Counted from the stretch's first letter, positions 23,201-33,580 are shown. The stretch is 64,000 nucleotides of DNA from Vigna angularis (GCF_016808095.1 NC_068971.1:5592501-5656500); one strand, 5' to 3'. Numbers and translations: made by a program. Notes: a model not told the origin generated them from the letters alone.

Positions 23201-25354
23201 GGATAACTTGTGGGCCATGACCCCGGGATGGATGCCTGGCATATCAGCAGCTGTCCATGCGAACAAGTCTGTGTTGTTCTGTAGAATGCGTCCCAAATCG
23301 TGCTCTTCGCTGGGGGTGAGGTCTCCGCCAATGCTGGTGGTTTTGGATGTGTCCGCCGTTAAGGACAGGAGTTTGACTTCACCTTGCGGATGCAGACGCT
23401 CGTCTACGTTGGTTCGGGGGTCTAAGTCGACTGCCGCTGCCTCGGGTCTTTTCGTCCTTCTGGTTGGGACGAACGGAGTGATTTTTAACCCGGCGACATA
23501 GCATTGTCGAGCTATGCGTTGATCAGCTCTCACGGTACAAATGCCACCATGGTCCGTCGGGAACTTCATGGCGAGATGGGGAGTAGACACGATTGCCCCA
23601 AACGCGTTCAGACAAGGTCGTCCTAACAGGGCGTTGTACGATGATTTTGCCTCGACCAGCAGGAATCGAACTCGAAGTTCAGGTGCTTCCCGACTTGTTC
23701 CGAGTCGAGTTCGCAGGTCAAGGTATCCCCTGGTGTCTACTCGTTCTCCTGAGAATCCGACAATTTGCTCATTAAACGGGGCGATGAGGTCCTCAGATAG
23801 GTCCATTTTCTGAAAAGTGGACCAATATAAAATGTTGACCGAGCTTCCTTGGTCGACGAGGACCTTGCTGACATCATACCGAGCTATATTGGCCGTGATG
23901 ACCATAGGATCATCATGATCGGGATCGGGAGCATGGAAGTCAGCGTTCGTGAACGTGATGTCAGGGATCGACCGAGCCTGGCGCTCGACCATGTGGACCG
24001 ACTTCAATTGTCTCAAATGTCGCTTCCTCGCCGAAGCCGACACGCCTCCCCCCGCGAAGCCACCAGAGATGGTGTCGATGCGGCCTCGGACTGAGCGTTC
24101 CCTCTCTATGCGTCGAGGTGGACTGCGCGACCGCCTCCGATGTCGATCATCTTTAGGGGGAGATCGCCGGGGACTTCGCCTAGGAGGATCTCTTCTTCGA
24201 GGGGTTGTTGCTCTAGAGGAAGCTCTCTCCTTGACATAATTCTGGAGATAACCTGCACGAACGAGTCGTTCTAACTCGTCTCTTACTATGTTACATTCTT
24301 CCGTGTCATGCCCATGGTTCATGTGGAACCGGCAAGTTTTGCTGTTGTCCGCGTTCTTTGGGGTGGCACTTCGCCGCACGGTGAGGAGTTCGGCGTGTAA
24401 GGCCTCTTCTAGCACCCTCGCCCGAGGTGCGTTGAGAGTTGTGTAGCGATCGTATTTAGACGTCCACCCCGCCTCCTTCCTAGGTGGTCGATCTGGCCTG
24501 TAGTCGTTGGGGGGTCGTTTCGTTGGTTTTCTTGTCTCCTGGTTAGGGGCATCCTGTTGGTGCTTCTTCCTGGAGTTACGGTGATCTTCTATGCGGATGA
24601 ATTTTGCCATGGTGGATTGGAGTTCCTCCATGGATGCTGGAGGGTCAGCATATAATTGTTCCGAGACTTGTCCTGGCCTTAAGCAGGACGATAGGTTGCT
24701 AATGATAAAGGTAGGAGTAATATCTGGTACGCGCCGGGCCGTCTCGATGTAGCGCTGCATGAAAGCTTTCAGGGTCTCATCCTTCTCCTGCCTGGTATGG
24801 ACAAGCTCAGTAGCAGTCATCGCTGGCTTTTTATTGGCTGCGTATTGTTTTCGGAATAAAGACTCGATGGTTGCAAAGCAATCTATGGAATTTCGGGGAA
24901 GCTTATGGAACCATTCCAGAGCTTCCCCTTTAAGGGATAATGAGAAAGCTCTGCATGTCACTGGATCGCTGTCGGTATAGAATGCCATGGCATCTATAAA
25001 ATTACGTAGATGGTCATCAGGATCTTCAGAGCCATTGTAGCGTTCCAGAGTTGGAGGAGGCTTGTCCGGCATGTTTGCTTGCATGATGGCTTCGGTGAAT
25101 GGAAGCAGGTTAGCGAGGCGCATAGGAGTAGGCCCCCTCCTTCCCCCAGCGGCCCGTTCAGAGGGTCCCCCATGATGGCTGGCATCGTTATCCTCCTGTC
25201 TGTTGGAGGCAGATAACTCTGGTGCTGGGATCTGCGCTCGCAGCGTTGCTATCTCCTCTGCGTGTTTACGTTGAGTCTCCTGCATAGTTTGCGCTTGTGC
25301 CTCAATTTGCGCCTGCAATTGCCTGATCAAATCGTGCATATCGGAATTTTCCAT
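20204..25354 (-). CDS. Tat-lineage gag-pol polyprotein, RT motif A substituted
   Basis: One uninterrupted ORF of 1716 aa from the first ATG (25354). Residues are numbered from that ATG. N-terminal coiled coil (about 5-40); gag domain (about 85-230); zinc-knuckle-like CRFHMNHGHDTEEC (about 341-354); Arg/Pro-rich linker; aspartic protease with VLVDQGSS (Asp501); reverse transcriptase (about 735-900) with YVDD at 878-881; degenerate first RNase H (about 1020-1140); second RNase H (DGSS Asp1156, AEYEAL, MDSQLV, NARADL); integrase with HHCC finger (about 1369-1415) and DDE residues Asp1440, Asp1499 and Glu1535, with 35 residues between the last two. In RT motif A the usual catalytic Asp is Asn816 (LNAYSGYNQ instead of the family's DAYSGYNQ); see findings. 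gag and pol are in one frame, so no frameshift is needed. Confidence 0.95.
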   Translation of the reverse strand: MENSDMHDLIRQLQAQIEAQAQTMQETQRKHAEEIATLRAQIPAPELSASNRQEDNDASHHGGPSERAAGGRRGPTPMRLANLLPFTEAIMQANMPDKPPPTLERYNGSEDPDDHLRNFIDAMAFYTDSDPVTCRAFSLSLKGEALEWFHKLPRNSIDCFATIESLFRKQYAANKKPAMTATELVHTRQEKDETLKAFMQRYIETARRVPDITPTFIISNLSSCLRPGQVSEQLYADPPASMEELQSTMAKFIRIEDHRNSRKKHQQDAPNQETRKPTKRPPNDYRPDRPPRKEAGWTSKYDRYTTLNAPRARVLEEALHAELLTVRRSATPKNADNSKTCRFHMNHGHDTEECNIVRDELERLVRAGYLQNYVKERASSRATTPRRRDPPRRSPRRSPPKDDRHRRRSRSPPRRIERERSVRGRIDTISGGFAGGGVSASARKRHLRQLKSVHMVERQARSIPDITFTNADFHAPDPDHDDPMVITANIARYDVSKVLVDQGSSVNILYWSTFQKMDLSEDLIAPFNEQIVGFSGERVDTRGYLDLRTRLGTSREAPELRVRFLLVEAKSSYNALLGRPCLNAFGAIVSTPHLAMKFPTDHGGICTVRADQRIARQCYVAGLKITPFVPTRRTKRPEAAAVDLDPRTNVDERLHPQGEVKLLSLTADTSKTTSIGGDLTPSEEHDLGRILQNNTDLFAWTAADMPGIHPGVMAHKLSIFQEARPVAQKKRRVGEEKRQAIQAEVGKLLNAQFIRELTYTTWLSNVVMVKKSNGQWRMCVDFTDLNKACPKDSYPLPNIDRLVDGASGHVMLSFLNAYSGYNQIPMYEPDQSKTAFITERANYCYEVMPFGLKNAGATYQRLMDKVFHHQIGRCMDVYVDDMVIRSNSVEQHLQDLREVFAQLRRYSMRLNPAKCTFGVPAGKFLGFMLTRRGIEANPDKCKAVLDMPAPKTLREVQRLVGRLTALSRFIPKLAEHIKPILKNLKKGSTQHWDNDCETAFNTVKNILTSPPIMARPDEGSDLQLYLAASPHAVSAALIQEIPSLKFIYFISRTLQGAEERYSRIEKFALALLTASRRLRPYFQSHQVIVRTDQPIAKILRKPDLAGRLVAWSVELSEFGLRYEPRGSVKGQHLADFAAELTPAPENSTTKWLLSVDGSSDKRGGGAGVVLEGPEDLVLEQAIIFKFPVSNNQAEYEALIAGLSLASELSVERLECRMDSQLVVSHVNGIYQVKDNQLLRYFHKVQTLLRNFVEVDVLHVPRDQNARADLLSKLSRSKERAQLSSIIRMTLDRPVVEAFVTNVSTPITDWRQKIKDLMEQQDKGVSITASDSRRIARFVCIGDDLYRRGHSTPLLKCISEEEADYVLRELHTGICGFHSGKRTLRGRVLRAGYYWPTLDHDCEIFVKKCISCQAHGHDIRAPPEDLHNIVSPWPFAQWGLDIVGPLPIAKAQNKFLLVAVDYFTKWIEAEPLSVISAQRVQKFIWRLICRFGLPQKIITDNGRQFIERKLEDYLNSLGIKHVTSSVEHPQTNGQAEAANKAILTELKKRLGEAKSLWVEELPEVLWAYRCTPHGSTGDTPFNLTYGTDAMLPVEVGEPSLRRQITDMSLNEEQLRTNLDVLPERREVATIRAEAQRRMLSRRYNTKVKPRTFKSGDLVWRKRGEARKNRAHGKLAANWEGPFRVAEDMSNGAYRLQLLDGHPVPNTWNATHLKYYFS

Positions 25355-25391
25355 TGCTCCGGTGGTCGTTGTTGGGATAGTAATCTCGGGC

Positions 25392-25409
25392 CCCACGGTG
25401 GGCGCCAAA
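25392..25409 (-). other. Primer-binding site of the Tat element
   Basis: Immediately inside the 5' LTR the minus strand reads TGGCGCCCACCGTGGGGC. This is a TGG-starting 18-mer complementary to a tRNA 3' end; the TGGCGCC start and the rest resemble lysine-tRNA-type PBS sequences. The tRNA identity is inferred. The gag ATG lies only about 37 nt further on. Confidence 0.8.
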
Positions 25410-25410
25410 A

Positions 25411-26098
25411 TGTTTCAGTAGGAATGTGGAGACCAAGATACGAACCTAACAACCTTCTCTCCTCCTTCTCTGAACTGCTTTCACTATGTTGTCTTTCTTT
25501 CTTCTCCAAGCCTCTGAATACGATGGGCTGGGTACCTGCAAAGGCACTCCGACGCTCAAGTCAATAGGGATGTTGTTAGAACAACCAAATCTTTCTTAAT
25601 CTTCTCCTAAGGGAAAAACGTACCTTTTTCCTCCTGTGCTTTGTATATTTAAATTAACATAATAAACCGTTTACCTGAAAATCCGGTCGGTTACGGAAAC
25701 TGACTGTTTAGAAGTTGTAACCGTCATATCGTGTGCTGATATCGAGTCAACTACTTCTATGATATATGGCCGTGATTCACGGCGCTGTGTAACCAAGATG
25801 TGTAACTGCTCATCTGTAACCGTTAGATCGCGATGTCGCATACTGTATGTCGATCATCATTCGTGTCGACCCGAGTGAATGACGTGTCGTTAGATCACGA
25901 TGTCGCATACTGTATGTCGATCATCATTCATGTCGACCCGAGCGGACGACGTGTCGTACGTATGCTTCATGTCGGTTGCCGAGCCTCAACTGGTCGACAA
26001 TGCCACATGGTCGACCACGCTACGAGAATGTCCTGCAGTGGTTTAATTGTCGTCGGGTTATTGGTCGACAGTTGGAGGATTAGGTATCCTATAGTACA
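25411..26098 (-). repeat. 5' LTR of the Tat element
   Basis: 688 bp, TG...CA ends, nearly identical to the other LTR. On the minus strand a TTTAAATATACA element at about 25643-25654 is a candidate TATA box, which would place transcription start further left within the LTR. The gag-pol mRNA is transcribed from here. Confidence 0.95.
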
Positions 26099-26103
26099 AT
26101 TAA

Positions 26104-26505
26104 CAAGACATTTAGTTCATATGGATCCAACTTCGTATTAAACTTAATTTATCAAAATCAAAATGACTGGAAGGGAGACAAAACTTCATTGAAAATCATT
26201 GCTAGAGATCTTTTAAATATATTTATAAAATATATTTATAAGCCATTTCGACAAGTGACATGAGGTTAGAATTTATAAAATATGACAATTCCATTTGAAA
26301 GAACAAATTAAACAAATTATCCCAGAAAAAAATCATAGCAAAATGCTGCATCTACTGTTCCTTGAAAACTTCTTTCAACACAACTTAACAACATTCAACG
26401 TCTTGACCCAGATTAAAGAATTAACCCAGCAATTCTTACTTATCATAAAAACAAATACTTTCTATGTTGCAGTTTGGAAATGCACATGTATGCTACCAAA
26501 ATATA
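26104..26505. other. Intergenic strip between the Tat and copia elements
   Basis: AT-rich with no gene. Its last about 15 bp (GCTACCAAAATATA) match, in reverse complement, the bS21 3' region near 14,475-14,490. This shows that the copia element inserted into a duplicated copy of that region. Confidence 0.6.
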
Positions 26506-27232
26506 TGTTATAAAACATGTGTTTTATATATATTACAAAATTCTTGTTCTCTTGTGGTCTCGAGTTCGTGTTAGTTGAATTTGTATTAGTCAAGTTTGTA
26601 TTGTCGAACTCATATTAGTTGAGTTCATGTTGGTCAAGTTTATGTAACTACATTTATGATAGTCAAACTAATGTTAGTCGAACTCATATTGGTGAAACTT
26701 GTATAGACTGCGCTTTGTTAGTCGAGTTTAGATTGACCAAGCTTGTGTTGCTTGTTCCTATTTATTAGCCATTGTAACAAATTTGTTGGTCGATCTCTTT
26801 TCTTGCAAGACTCGAAAAGTTGCAATTGCAGGAAAGGTGAGAGTCATTACTCGACTTGTGCTGCAAGGTGCAGGATATCTTTCACACATTGTTGTCCTTA
26901 GTCGGTCTCTGAATATCTATAAATAAGGATGTTGTGCTTCTTCTAAGAGCTCGAAACACACTTTTGAACTCTCCTCTCACAATCAGACCTTCCTCAAGCT
27001 CTCCCTCTTACTTCTCTTTGTTCTCTCTTCTTTGGTTTATTTTTCCTATATTATGTCGAGTATTTACTCTTTTTAGAGTTCTTTGCTAGTTATGATATCC
27101 TCAAATATTTTCAGGAAGTTCCTGTTATATCTTAGGAGACTTATGCAACACATCATGAATAAGTCCTTAAGGACAATGGATCTACACGTCTTAGGAAATT
27201 TTTGTTCGTGATTTTGTCAACATTTTACAACA
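26506..27232 (+). repeat. 5' LTR of the copia element
   Basis: Starts TGTTATAAAACATG and ends TTTTACAACA. Contains degenerate short repeats of a 'gtcgagttcatgttg' motif (about 26570-26740) and a TATAAATA-like element near 26915-26925 ahead of a CT-rich region. About 727 bp versus 638 bp in the partner LTR. Confidence 0.75.
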
Positions 27233-27261
27233 ATCTTAAGAACTTGACTGACATCAACAAT

Positions 27262-28050
27262 CCAATTCCAGATAATCAAAACATTATTTTCAAAACTCAT
27301 ATGGTCTTTGAGAAATCATTTCAGGATGTGTCAAAAATTGAGGTCTTCTTTAGACAGAACTTTTAGCGCTGGCAAGAATATGTGTCTAACCTTTTACACA
27401 TATATGGACTTGCTACTGCTCTCTCATCTCCAATATCCCCTCAAATTCAAAACAAGTTGAAGATTCATGCGAATAGACTATGTCAACATACTTTACTTAG
27501 TGAACTTTCTAATGACTTGTTTGATGTGTACTATTCTTCTAAGGAAGCGAAAAATATTTGGGATTCGTTGATTCTCAAATATATTGTTGAAGATTTTGCC
27601 AGACAAATATTTGTCATAAGAAACTACTACCACTGGGAAATGATTGAAGATAAGAACATAAATTTAAATGAATGACTATCAAAAGTTGCTTGAAGAGATC
27701 AAAGCAGAGAACATACTTCTACTCGATGAGTTTGTTTCAGAGCTTCTCATCGAGAAATTGTCGCATTCCTAGACTGATTACAAACAACAACTGAAACATA
27801 AACACGGATACCAATAGAAAAGAGTGTGCTACTACAAGGGCCAAAACTTTGCCTACAAAAGCAAATATGGTATAAGTCAAATATGCTTTCAAAAGGTATG
27901 AACACAAACCTGATCACAAAAGGAAAATAATTTTTGAATTTTTCTTTCAATGGATCTAACCCCACCTTTAAAAAGAAGGAAAATTTCTTTGTATGTGGAA
28001 AGTCAGACCATCATGCACCCTAGTGCAGGCGTAGAGCAAGAAACGACAAT
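27262..28050 (+). pseudogene. copia gag remnant
   Basis: The frame reads FEKSFQDVSKIEVFFRQNF, then a stop, then RWQEYVSNLLHIYGLATALS and EAKNIWDSLILKY. This is the usual gag/UBN2 pattern of plant copia elements. Several stops and frame changes follow. A CFVCGKSDHHAP-type zinc knuckle is visible at about 27985-28025 with its last Cys separated by a stop. Confidence 0.75.
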
Positions 28051-28439
28051 CCTCCTATAACAAATATAGTCGAAGGAGAATATACTATTGTTGCGATAAG
28101 TAAATTTGATGACCAACGTTAGCAAACATGTGGTAGACTCTGATGCTACCAGACATATTTCTGCAAACATAAGTGTTTTTACCTCCTACACTAGTGTAAG
28201 GGATGGAGAAAAACATGTTTACCTCGGTGATTCCAGGGCATGTCTGGGAAGAATGTGGCCTTGAGTGATGTGTTGCATGTGCCCTCTATCAAAGTTAATT
28301 TAATCTTTATAGCACTATTGAAAAAAGTGGAGGTGAAAGTGTCATATCTCACAAGATTGTTATGACAAAAAATAATGCTTTGTGGGAAAAAGATATTATG
28401 ATAAAAGTCTCTTTATATTCAATATTTTTGAAATTATTA

Positions 28440-28906
28440 ACAAATCAAGTTTTTCTACTTACATTGTTTACTTGTATGATAAGTGGCATGCTAGATTAGA
28501 ACATATGAATTCCTCATATATTTTGAAATTACAATGATTAAGATTAATTAATATGTATGATAAACAAAACAAAGTAGTAAATGTATATATGTGTGAAATC
28601 TAAAATAACAAAGGAAACTTGTTATCCTGTAGATAGTCAAACTGAATTGTTAAAATTAATTCATATTGATGTAGTTGATTTACAATAAATCATGTCTAGA
28701 GATAGTAAAAATTATTTTGTAACCTTTATAGATGATAATTTTATATACATTAAAGTGTACTTAATGAAACATAAGAATGAAGCATTTGATGTGTTTTTAA
28801 CTTATAAAGTATAAGTAGAAAACAAATTGAATAACAAAATTAAGAGGATTATATTAGATACAAGTGGTGAATATGTTTTGTTTAATGACTATTGTGTTAG
28901 AGAAGG
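28440..28906 (+). pseudogene. copia pre-integrase and integrase N-terminal remnant
   Basis: Reads YKWHARLEHMNSS-like (pre-integrase), then frame-shifted integrase pieces (LLKLIHIDVVDL, YFVTFIDD, GEYVLFNDYCVREG). The frame runs directly into the inserted LTR at 28907 and resumes at 31430 with GIIHEVTPRYSPESN. Confidence 0.7.
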
Positions 28907-29959
28907 TGATAACTCTCAGTTTTTGCACATTTTTCTAGGTTTAGAAGTCTTTCTTAGTTCATTTTAGTCTTTAATTGTTTAGAATTAAGATAAATTTAGG
29001 TTTTTCTATAAATTCTTTAGTTTTATAGAATTGTAGTTAAAATTAGGTTTTTAGGAGTAATTTTTAGTGTTTGTAAATAATTAGGAAACTAATTCTTGTT
29101 CAAAATTCTTTTACTAAAAATCTTTTTCTTTATTTTGGTTAAATAGTTTTTAATTGCTGAATTACCTTTTTCATATTTGCTGATTGGTTCTTCTTTCTTA
29201 CTTTTTGAAGTTGAAGAAAGGTCCTAGGATAATTGGGCCTAGCCTTGGTCAAAAGGAAGCATATTGGGTTAAAAAGTCAGCAGAAAAATGCATTGGGCCA
29301 TGGGGATGGATTTATTGAAATGAAACTACCTGGAAGCCACTGTTGGTCTATTGCACCTGCACTTAATAATTGGACTTATTTCAAGATTGGGCTGTTGCTT
29401 TTAAGAGATTGGGTTGACATATTTGAAGTGCATAGGTCAAACGCTGCACTAGGCTGATTTGAAAAGTGCACTGGACGTTGGATATTGCTATGTTGGAATT
29501 GGGCCGCTTACAAGCACATGGTTGTAGGCTGAAAATGAACTAATGTTGCACTATCTGGGCCTAAGTGGAGCGACAACATTTTGGTGAGGAAGGAAGCTGC
29601 TCTTTTGGGGTCATAGTTGGAGATTCATTTGGCAGAAGAAATTCCCTCGTGCGAAAGTTGAGCAAATGAGAAAGAGAGCTCCTTCAAAGTTAGGGCTTGG
29701 TTCGAAAGCGAGAGAATGAAGGAGGAAGAAAAGCTTACCTCATGCCACTTACCCAGAGGAGCGTCTTGTCCTGTCCGGAGAAGAAGATGAGCTGACTGGT
29801 GCTGACCAGGTGAAGCTTGAAGGAGATGATCGGAAGGTTCTGATCTATGGAGCACGAGGAGCAGCTGATGACCGTTCGATTGGGAAGCTCAAAACGTCGA
29901 ATGCAAGTTTCCTTCTTTCTCTTTTCCCTTTTTCATTTTTTTTGTCTTTCTTCAAACCC

Positions 29960-29968
29960 TATATAAAG
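29960..29968 (+). promoter_or_regulatory. TATA box of the inserted LTR
   Basis: TATATAAAG followed by GGGGTTC, a textbook plant TATA box about 1.05 kb into the LTR. It fits the U3/R boundary and supports plus orientation. Confidence 0.6.
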
Positions 29969-30047
29969 GGGTTCTTTTCCATGTAAATAACGGACAAAAC
30001 AGACACTTTACACACTTTTCATACTATGCAATACGCTCTTTAGATTA

Positions 30048-30065
30048 GTTTTTTTTTTTTTTTTT
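30048..30065. repeat. Poly-T run in the inserted LTR
   Basis: A run of about 16 T residues interrupts the leader sequence just downstream of the TATA box. Confidence 0.8.
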
Positions 30066-31429
30066 CATAGAAGTAGAGTTCTTGGCTCTTGGATTTCGCC
30101 GATAGGCTTGTGAGAGTGACAGATCGCGAGTGCATTGGTGACTTTCAGTAACATGTAATTTTTTTTCTCATGTTAATAAAGTTCAGTTCTGTGTTTTTGT
30201 TCTATTCTTGTTTGCGTTTCGATTTTGTTCTTTGCTTTTGATTTCTGCCTTTGTTATGTTTTGAGAACTTGATTTGGATTCTAGAACTCTGCATTATGTA
30301 ATTTCATTTTGGAATTAAATGGCTCCACAGTCAGCATTCTTTATCGAGATGTCTTCTCGAGTCAGAGATGAGTCCAATGCATAAAAATGATTCAAATTTG
30401 TGTTTCTTTTATTAGATTTAGGTTTGCATTGATTGAGAATAAGTAAGAATTACCATTGTAAGTTCTAAAATATGAACTATAAGACCCTGTGATGAGCTTA
30501 TTTTAGTCATAATGTCTTTTTGAATGTAATTGAAACTTTATCCTCAATCATTTGCACATTTAAATTTTGTTTGTGAATTTTAGATTGATGAATAGGCTAA
30601 TGAATCTTGGTTGGACAAATGAGTGGAAAGAGTCAATGTAAAGTTTTGAAATATGAACTAGAATACCTTGGATTGGGATTCAACTTCACAGAATGTCTTC
30701 CTGAGAACTCTAAGCACTCTTTTATTCAATCCAATGTACATTAACCTATGAAATCAATTCCGCTTTTGAGTTTGTTATTTTTCTTTTGATTAGTTAGAAT
30801 TTAGGTACTGATTTTTTTACTTTGTTTCAATTCTAATTTTTGTTTTTAGTTGCTTTCTAATGATTGTTCTTGATTACTTCTGTTTAGAGTAGGATTGGAT
30901 GATTCATTTTAGGTTTTATGTTTTACATTCTAATTCAAATTTGATGCTTAGTTTAGGAATATCTCTTGACTGTTAATGCATTCTTTTAGACTTAGGTTTT
31001 GCTTTGGTTCTGCAGTTTTGTTTCAAAGAGTTTCTTTCCTTATTTCTTTTAGCATTTGAGTTCTGTTTAGATTGTATAATATCTGTTATGTTTTAGTTGT
31101 AGGTAGTTATAGTAAATAGGTTTTATTTTTTGTTTTGAGTAGTTTAGACTGTTATTTTGTTTTATTACATTTCAATTTCTTTATTCTTTTAAATAGATTT
31201 TAGTTTAGACTAGTTTCAATTCTTTTATTTTAGTTTCATTCATTTTAAATGTCCCCACCTGTTTAGTAGTTAGTAAGTAAATAATTAGTAAATAAATACA
31301 AGACTTAACTCTACATTTTAAAACTTAATATTTGCTGAGTCTACGGATTGATCCCCTGGTTGCCCTATACTACATTAGTGAGGACTAGGGTTTGTTGACT
31401 TTTTGTGCAACCAGAAGGTCAGTTCAACA

Positions 31430-33580
31430 AAAGGTATTATCCATGAGGTAACCCCACGATATTCACCTGAGTCTAATGAAGTTGCAGATAGAAAGAATAA
31501 AACTCTTAAGAAAATGATGAATGTCATGCTTATTAGTTCTAGCACACTTGATAATCTTTGGCGGGAAGTCTTTCTCACTACATGTCTTTTACAAAGTAGG
31601 ATACTTCATGTGAAAACTGGCAAAACTCCCTATGATTTGTGGAGAGGTTATCAACCTAATCTTAAATATTGAAGAGTGTGGGGACGCCTAACTAAGGTCA
31701 TGTTACTCAATCCTAAGAAAAGGAAAATAGGTTCTAAAACTTTTGATTGTATGTTCTTAGGTTATGTTGAACATAATGTTGTCTATAGGTTTCTTATTCT
31801 TAAAAGTGATGTGATTGAGCATAGTAGAGACGAAAAATGTTGAGTTTTTTTTAACATGTTTTTCCCTTAGAGATTAGCTAGACATCTAAACCTATTAATA
31901 ATAGTGATGCCTTAGAATTTGTGAAGAAGTAAAATACAAAGGAATGAAACTTAATTTGGTAATGATTTTTATACTTATCTTGTTGATAATGATCCAACTA
32001 ACTTTGTAGAGGCTACTAGTGTTCCTGATGGAAAACTGTGGGATAAGGCCATCAGAACTGAAATTGAATCAATTCAAAAAAATAGTACTTGGATCTTAGT
32101 AGATTTGCATAAAGAAACAAAACTTAATAGTTGTAAGTGGATCTTTAAGAAAAAATTATCACCTTGATGGATCTATAAAGAAGTATAAGGCAAGATTAGT
32201 AGCAAAAGACTTTACTCAAAAAATCCAACATAGATTACTTTGATACTTTTGCCCCTATGACTAGGATTTCCTTTATTAGAGTATTGTTAGCTCTACAAGC
32301 TATCCATAAGCTAGTGATACACCAAATGGATGTTAAAACTGCCTTTTTGAATAGTGATTTGGAGGAGGAAATCTATATGACTCAACCTAAAGGGTGGATC
32401 TATAAAGAAGTATAAGGCAAGATTAGTAGCAAACGACTTTACTCAAAAATCCAACATAGATTACTTTGATACTTTTGCCCCTATGACTAGGATTTCCTTT
32501 ATTAGAGTATTGTTAGCTCTAGAAGCTATCCATAAGCTAGTGATACACCAAATGGATGTTAAAACTGCCTTTTTGAATAGTGATTTGGAGGAGGAAATCT
32601 ATATGACTCGACCTGAAGGGTGTGTTGTACCTGGTCAAGAGAATAAAGTATGCAAACTTTTAAAATCTTTATATGGGTTGAAACAAACACCAAGACAGTG
32701 GCATGAAAAACTTGACAATGTATTGCTTTGTGATGAATTTTCACCTAATGATGTTGATAAATGTGTGTACTCTAAATCTGAAAATGATGATTATGTCATT
32801 ATATGTTTGTATGTGGAAGATATGTTAATCTTTGGTACATACAATGAGATTATCGCTAGAACTAAATTGTTTCTAGGATCAAATTTTTGAATAAAAGACA
32901 TTGGTGAAGCCAATGTAATTTTAGGTGTTAGAATCAAAAGGAAGAGAGATAATATATTGTTATCCCAAGAACAATACATTGAGAAAGTTCTTAAGAAGTT
33001 TGGGTATTATGACTTCAAACTAGTGAGTACTCTTTATGATGTTAATTCTAAATAAATGAAAAATAAAGGAAAATATATCTCTCAACCTTAGTATGCCTAG
33101 ATAATTGGGAGCTTATTACATTTGATGAACTTTTTGAGACTTTATATTGTTTATGGAGTAGGTAGATTGAGTAGGTACACTTAATGTCCAAATTAAGAAC
33201 ATTGGGATGCACTTATACTAGATAGGTACAGTGATGCTAATTGGATCTTTGATACAAACGTGACAAAGTCCACTGGTTATGTATTCACACTTGGGGCTGG
33301 TGCGATTACATAGAGATCAGACAAACAAATCATTATTGCAAAATCAATTATGGAATCTGAGTTTGCTGCTCTTAAAATGGCTTGTAGTGAGACTTAGTAG
33401 TTGAAAAACTTCTTAGCAAACATTACACTAGGAACGAAACCAACCTCATTGATGCCAATGCATTGTGATTATCAATCGACAATAATTATAATAGAAATAT
33501 TAAACATATACAATTGAGACACAATTTGGTGAAGTAATTACTAAAGAACGAAATCTAATAGATCCTCTAACAAATCCCCT
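31430..33580 (+). pseudogene. copia integrase C-terminal, RT and RNase H remnant
   Basis: Integrase continues as GIIHEVTPRYSPESN and ADRKNKTLKKMMN. RT is visible at about 32030-32930: WDKAIRTEIESI, then HQMDVKTAFLNSDLEEEIYM, CKLLKSLYGLKQTPRQWHEK and ICLYVEDMLIF. The normally invariant YVDD is YVED here. RNase H shows DRYSDANWI, TKSTGYVFTLGAGAI and SEFAALKMACSE. Multiple in-frame stops and a tandem duplication within RT show it is inactive. Confidence 0.85.
32171..32623 (+). repeat. 227-bp tandem duplication inside the copia RT
   Basis: The block beginning ATCTATAAAGAAGTATAAGG occurs at 32171 and again at 32398. The copies differ by only a handful of bases and a 1-bp indel in an A run. It duplicates the RT region around DVKTAFLNSDLEEEIYM. 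Confidence 0.9.

Larger units (their letters stand above)
16900..26098 (-). mobile_element. Complete Ty3/gypsy Tat-lineage LTR retrotransposon
   Basis: A 9199-bp element bounded by two LTRs (16900-17586 and 25411-26098) and an exact 5-bp target duplication ATTAA (16895-16899 and 26099-26103). Its sense strand is minus, so the right LTR is the 5' LTR. Order on the minus strand: 5' LTR, primer-binding site, gag-pol ORF (PR, RT, RNase H, second RNase H, integrase), 50-bp tandem array, an opposite-strand ORF, polypurine tract, 3' LTR. The second ('archaeal-like', aRNH) RNase H and an antisense ORF between pol and the 3' LTR are known hallmarks of the Tat clade (Retand, Grande, Cinful/RIRE2 types). 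The two LTRs differ, by eye, by one substitution and one 1-bp indel, so the insertion is recent. Confidence 0.95.
28907..31429 (+). mobile_element. 2.5-kb solo LTR inserted in the copia integrase
   Basis: Starts TGATAACTCTCAG and ends CAGTTCAACA, flanked by GAAGG (28902-28906) and AAAGG (31430-31434), a 5-bp duplication with one mismatch. Deleting it restores the expected reading VREG/IIHEV across the copia integrase, which fixes the boundaries. No protein-coding capacity and no second LTR copy. The end sequence (CCTATACTACATTAGTGAGG...) resembles ends of long gypsy LTRs, so I read it as a solo LTR of a large gypsy element. The T-rich right third is unusual. Confidence 0.7.

Noticed and set aside
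25355..25408. Non-ATG upstream extension of gag-pol
   Set aside because: The open frame reaches the LTR edge but through the primer-binding site and only from a TTG codon. The first ATG at 25354 is the sensible start.
28907..31429. Possibility that the insertion in copia is a Helitron or LINE
   Set aside because: It has TG...CA ends, a 5-bp target duplication and a TATA box, and lacks Helitron CTRR-hairpin or poly(A) 3' ends.
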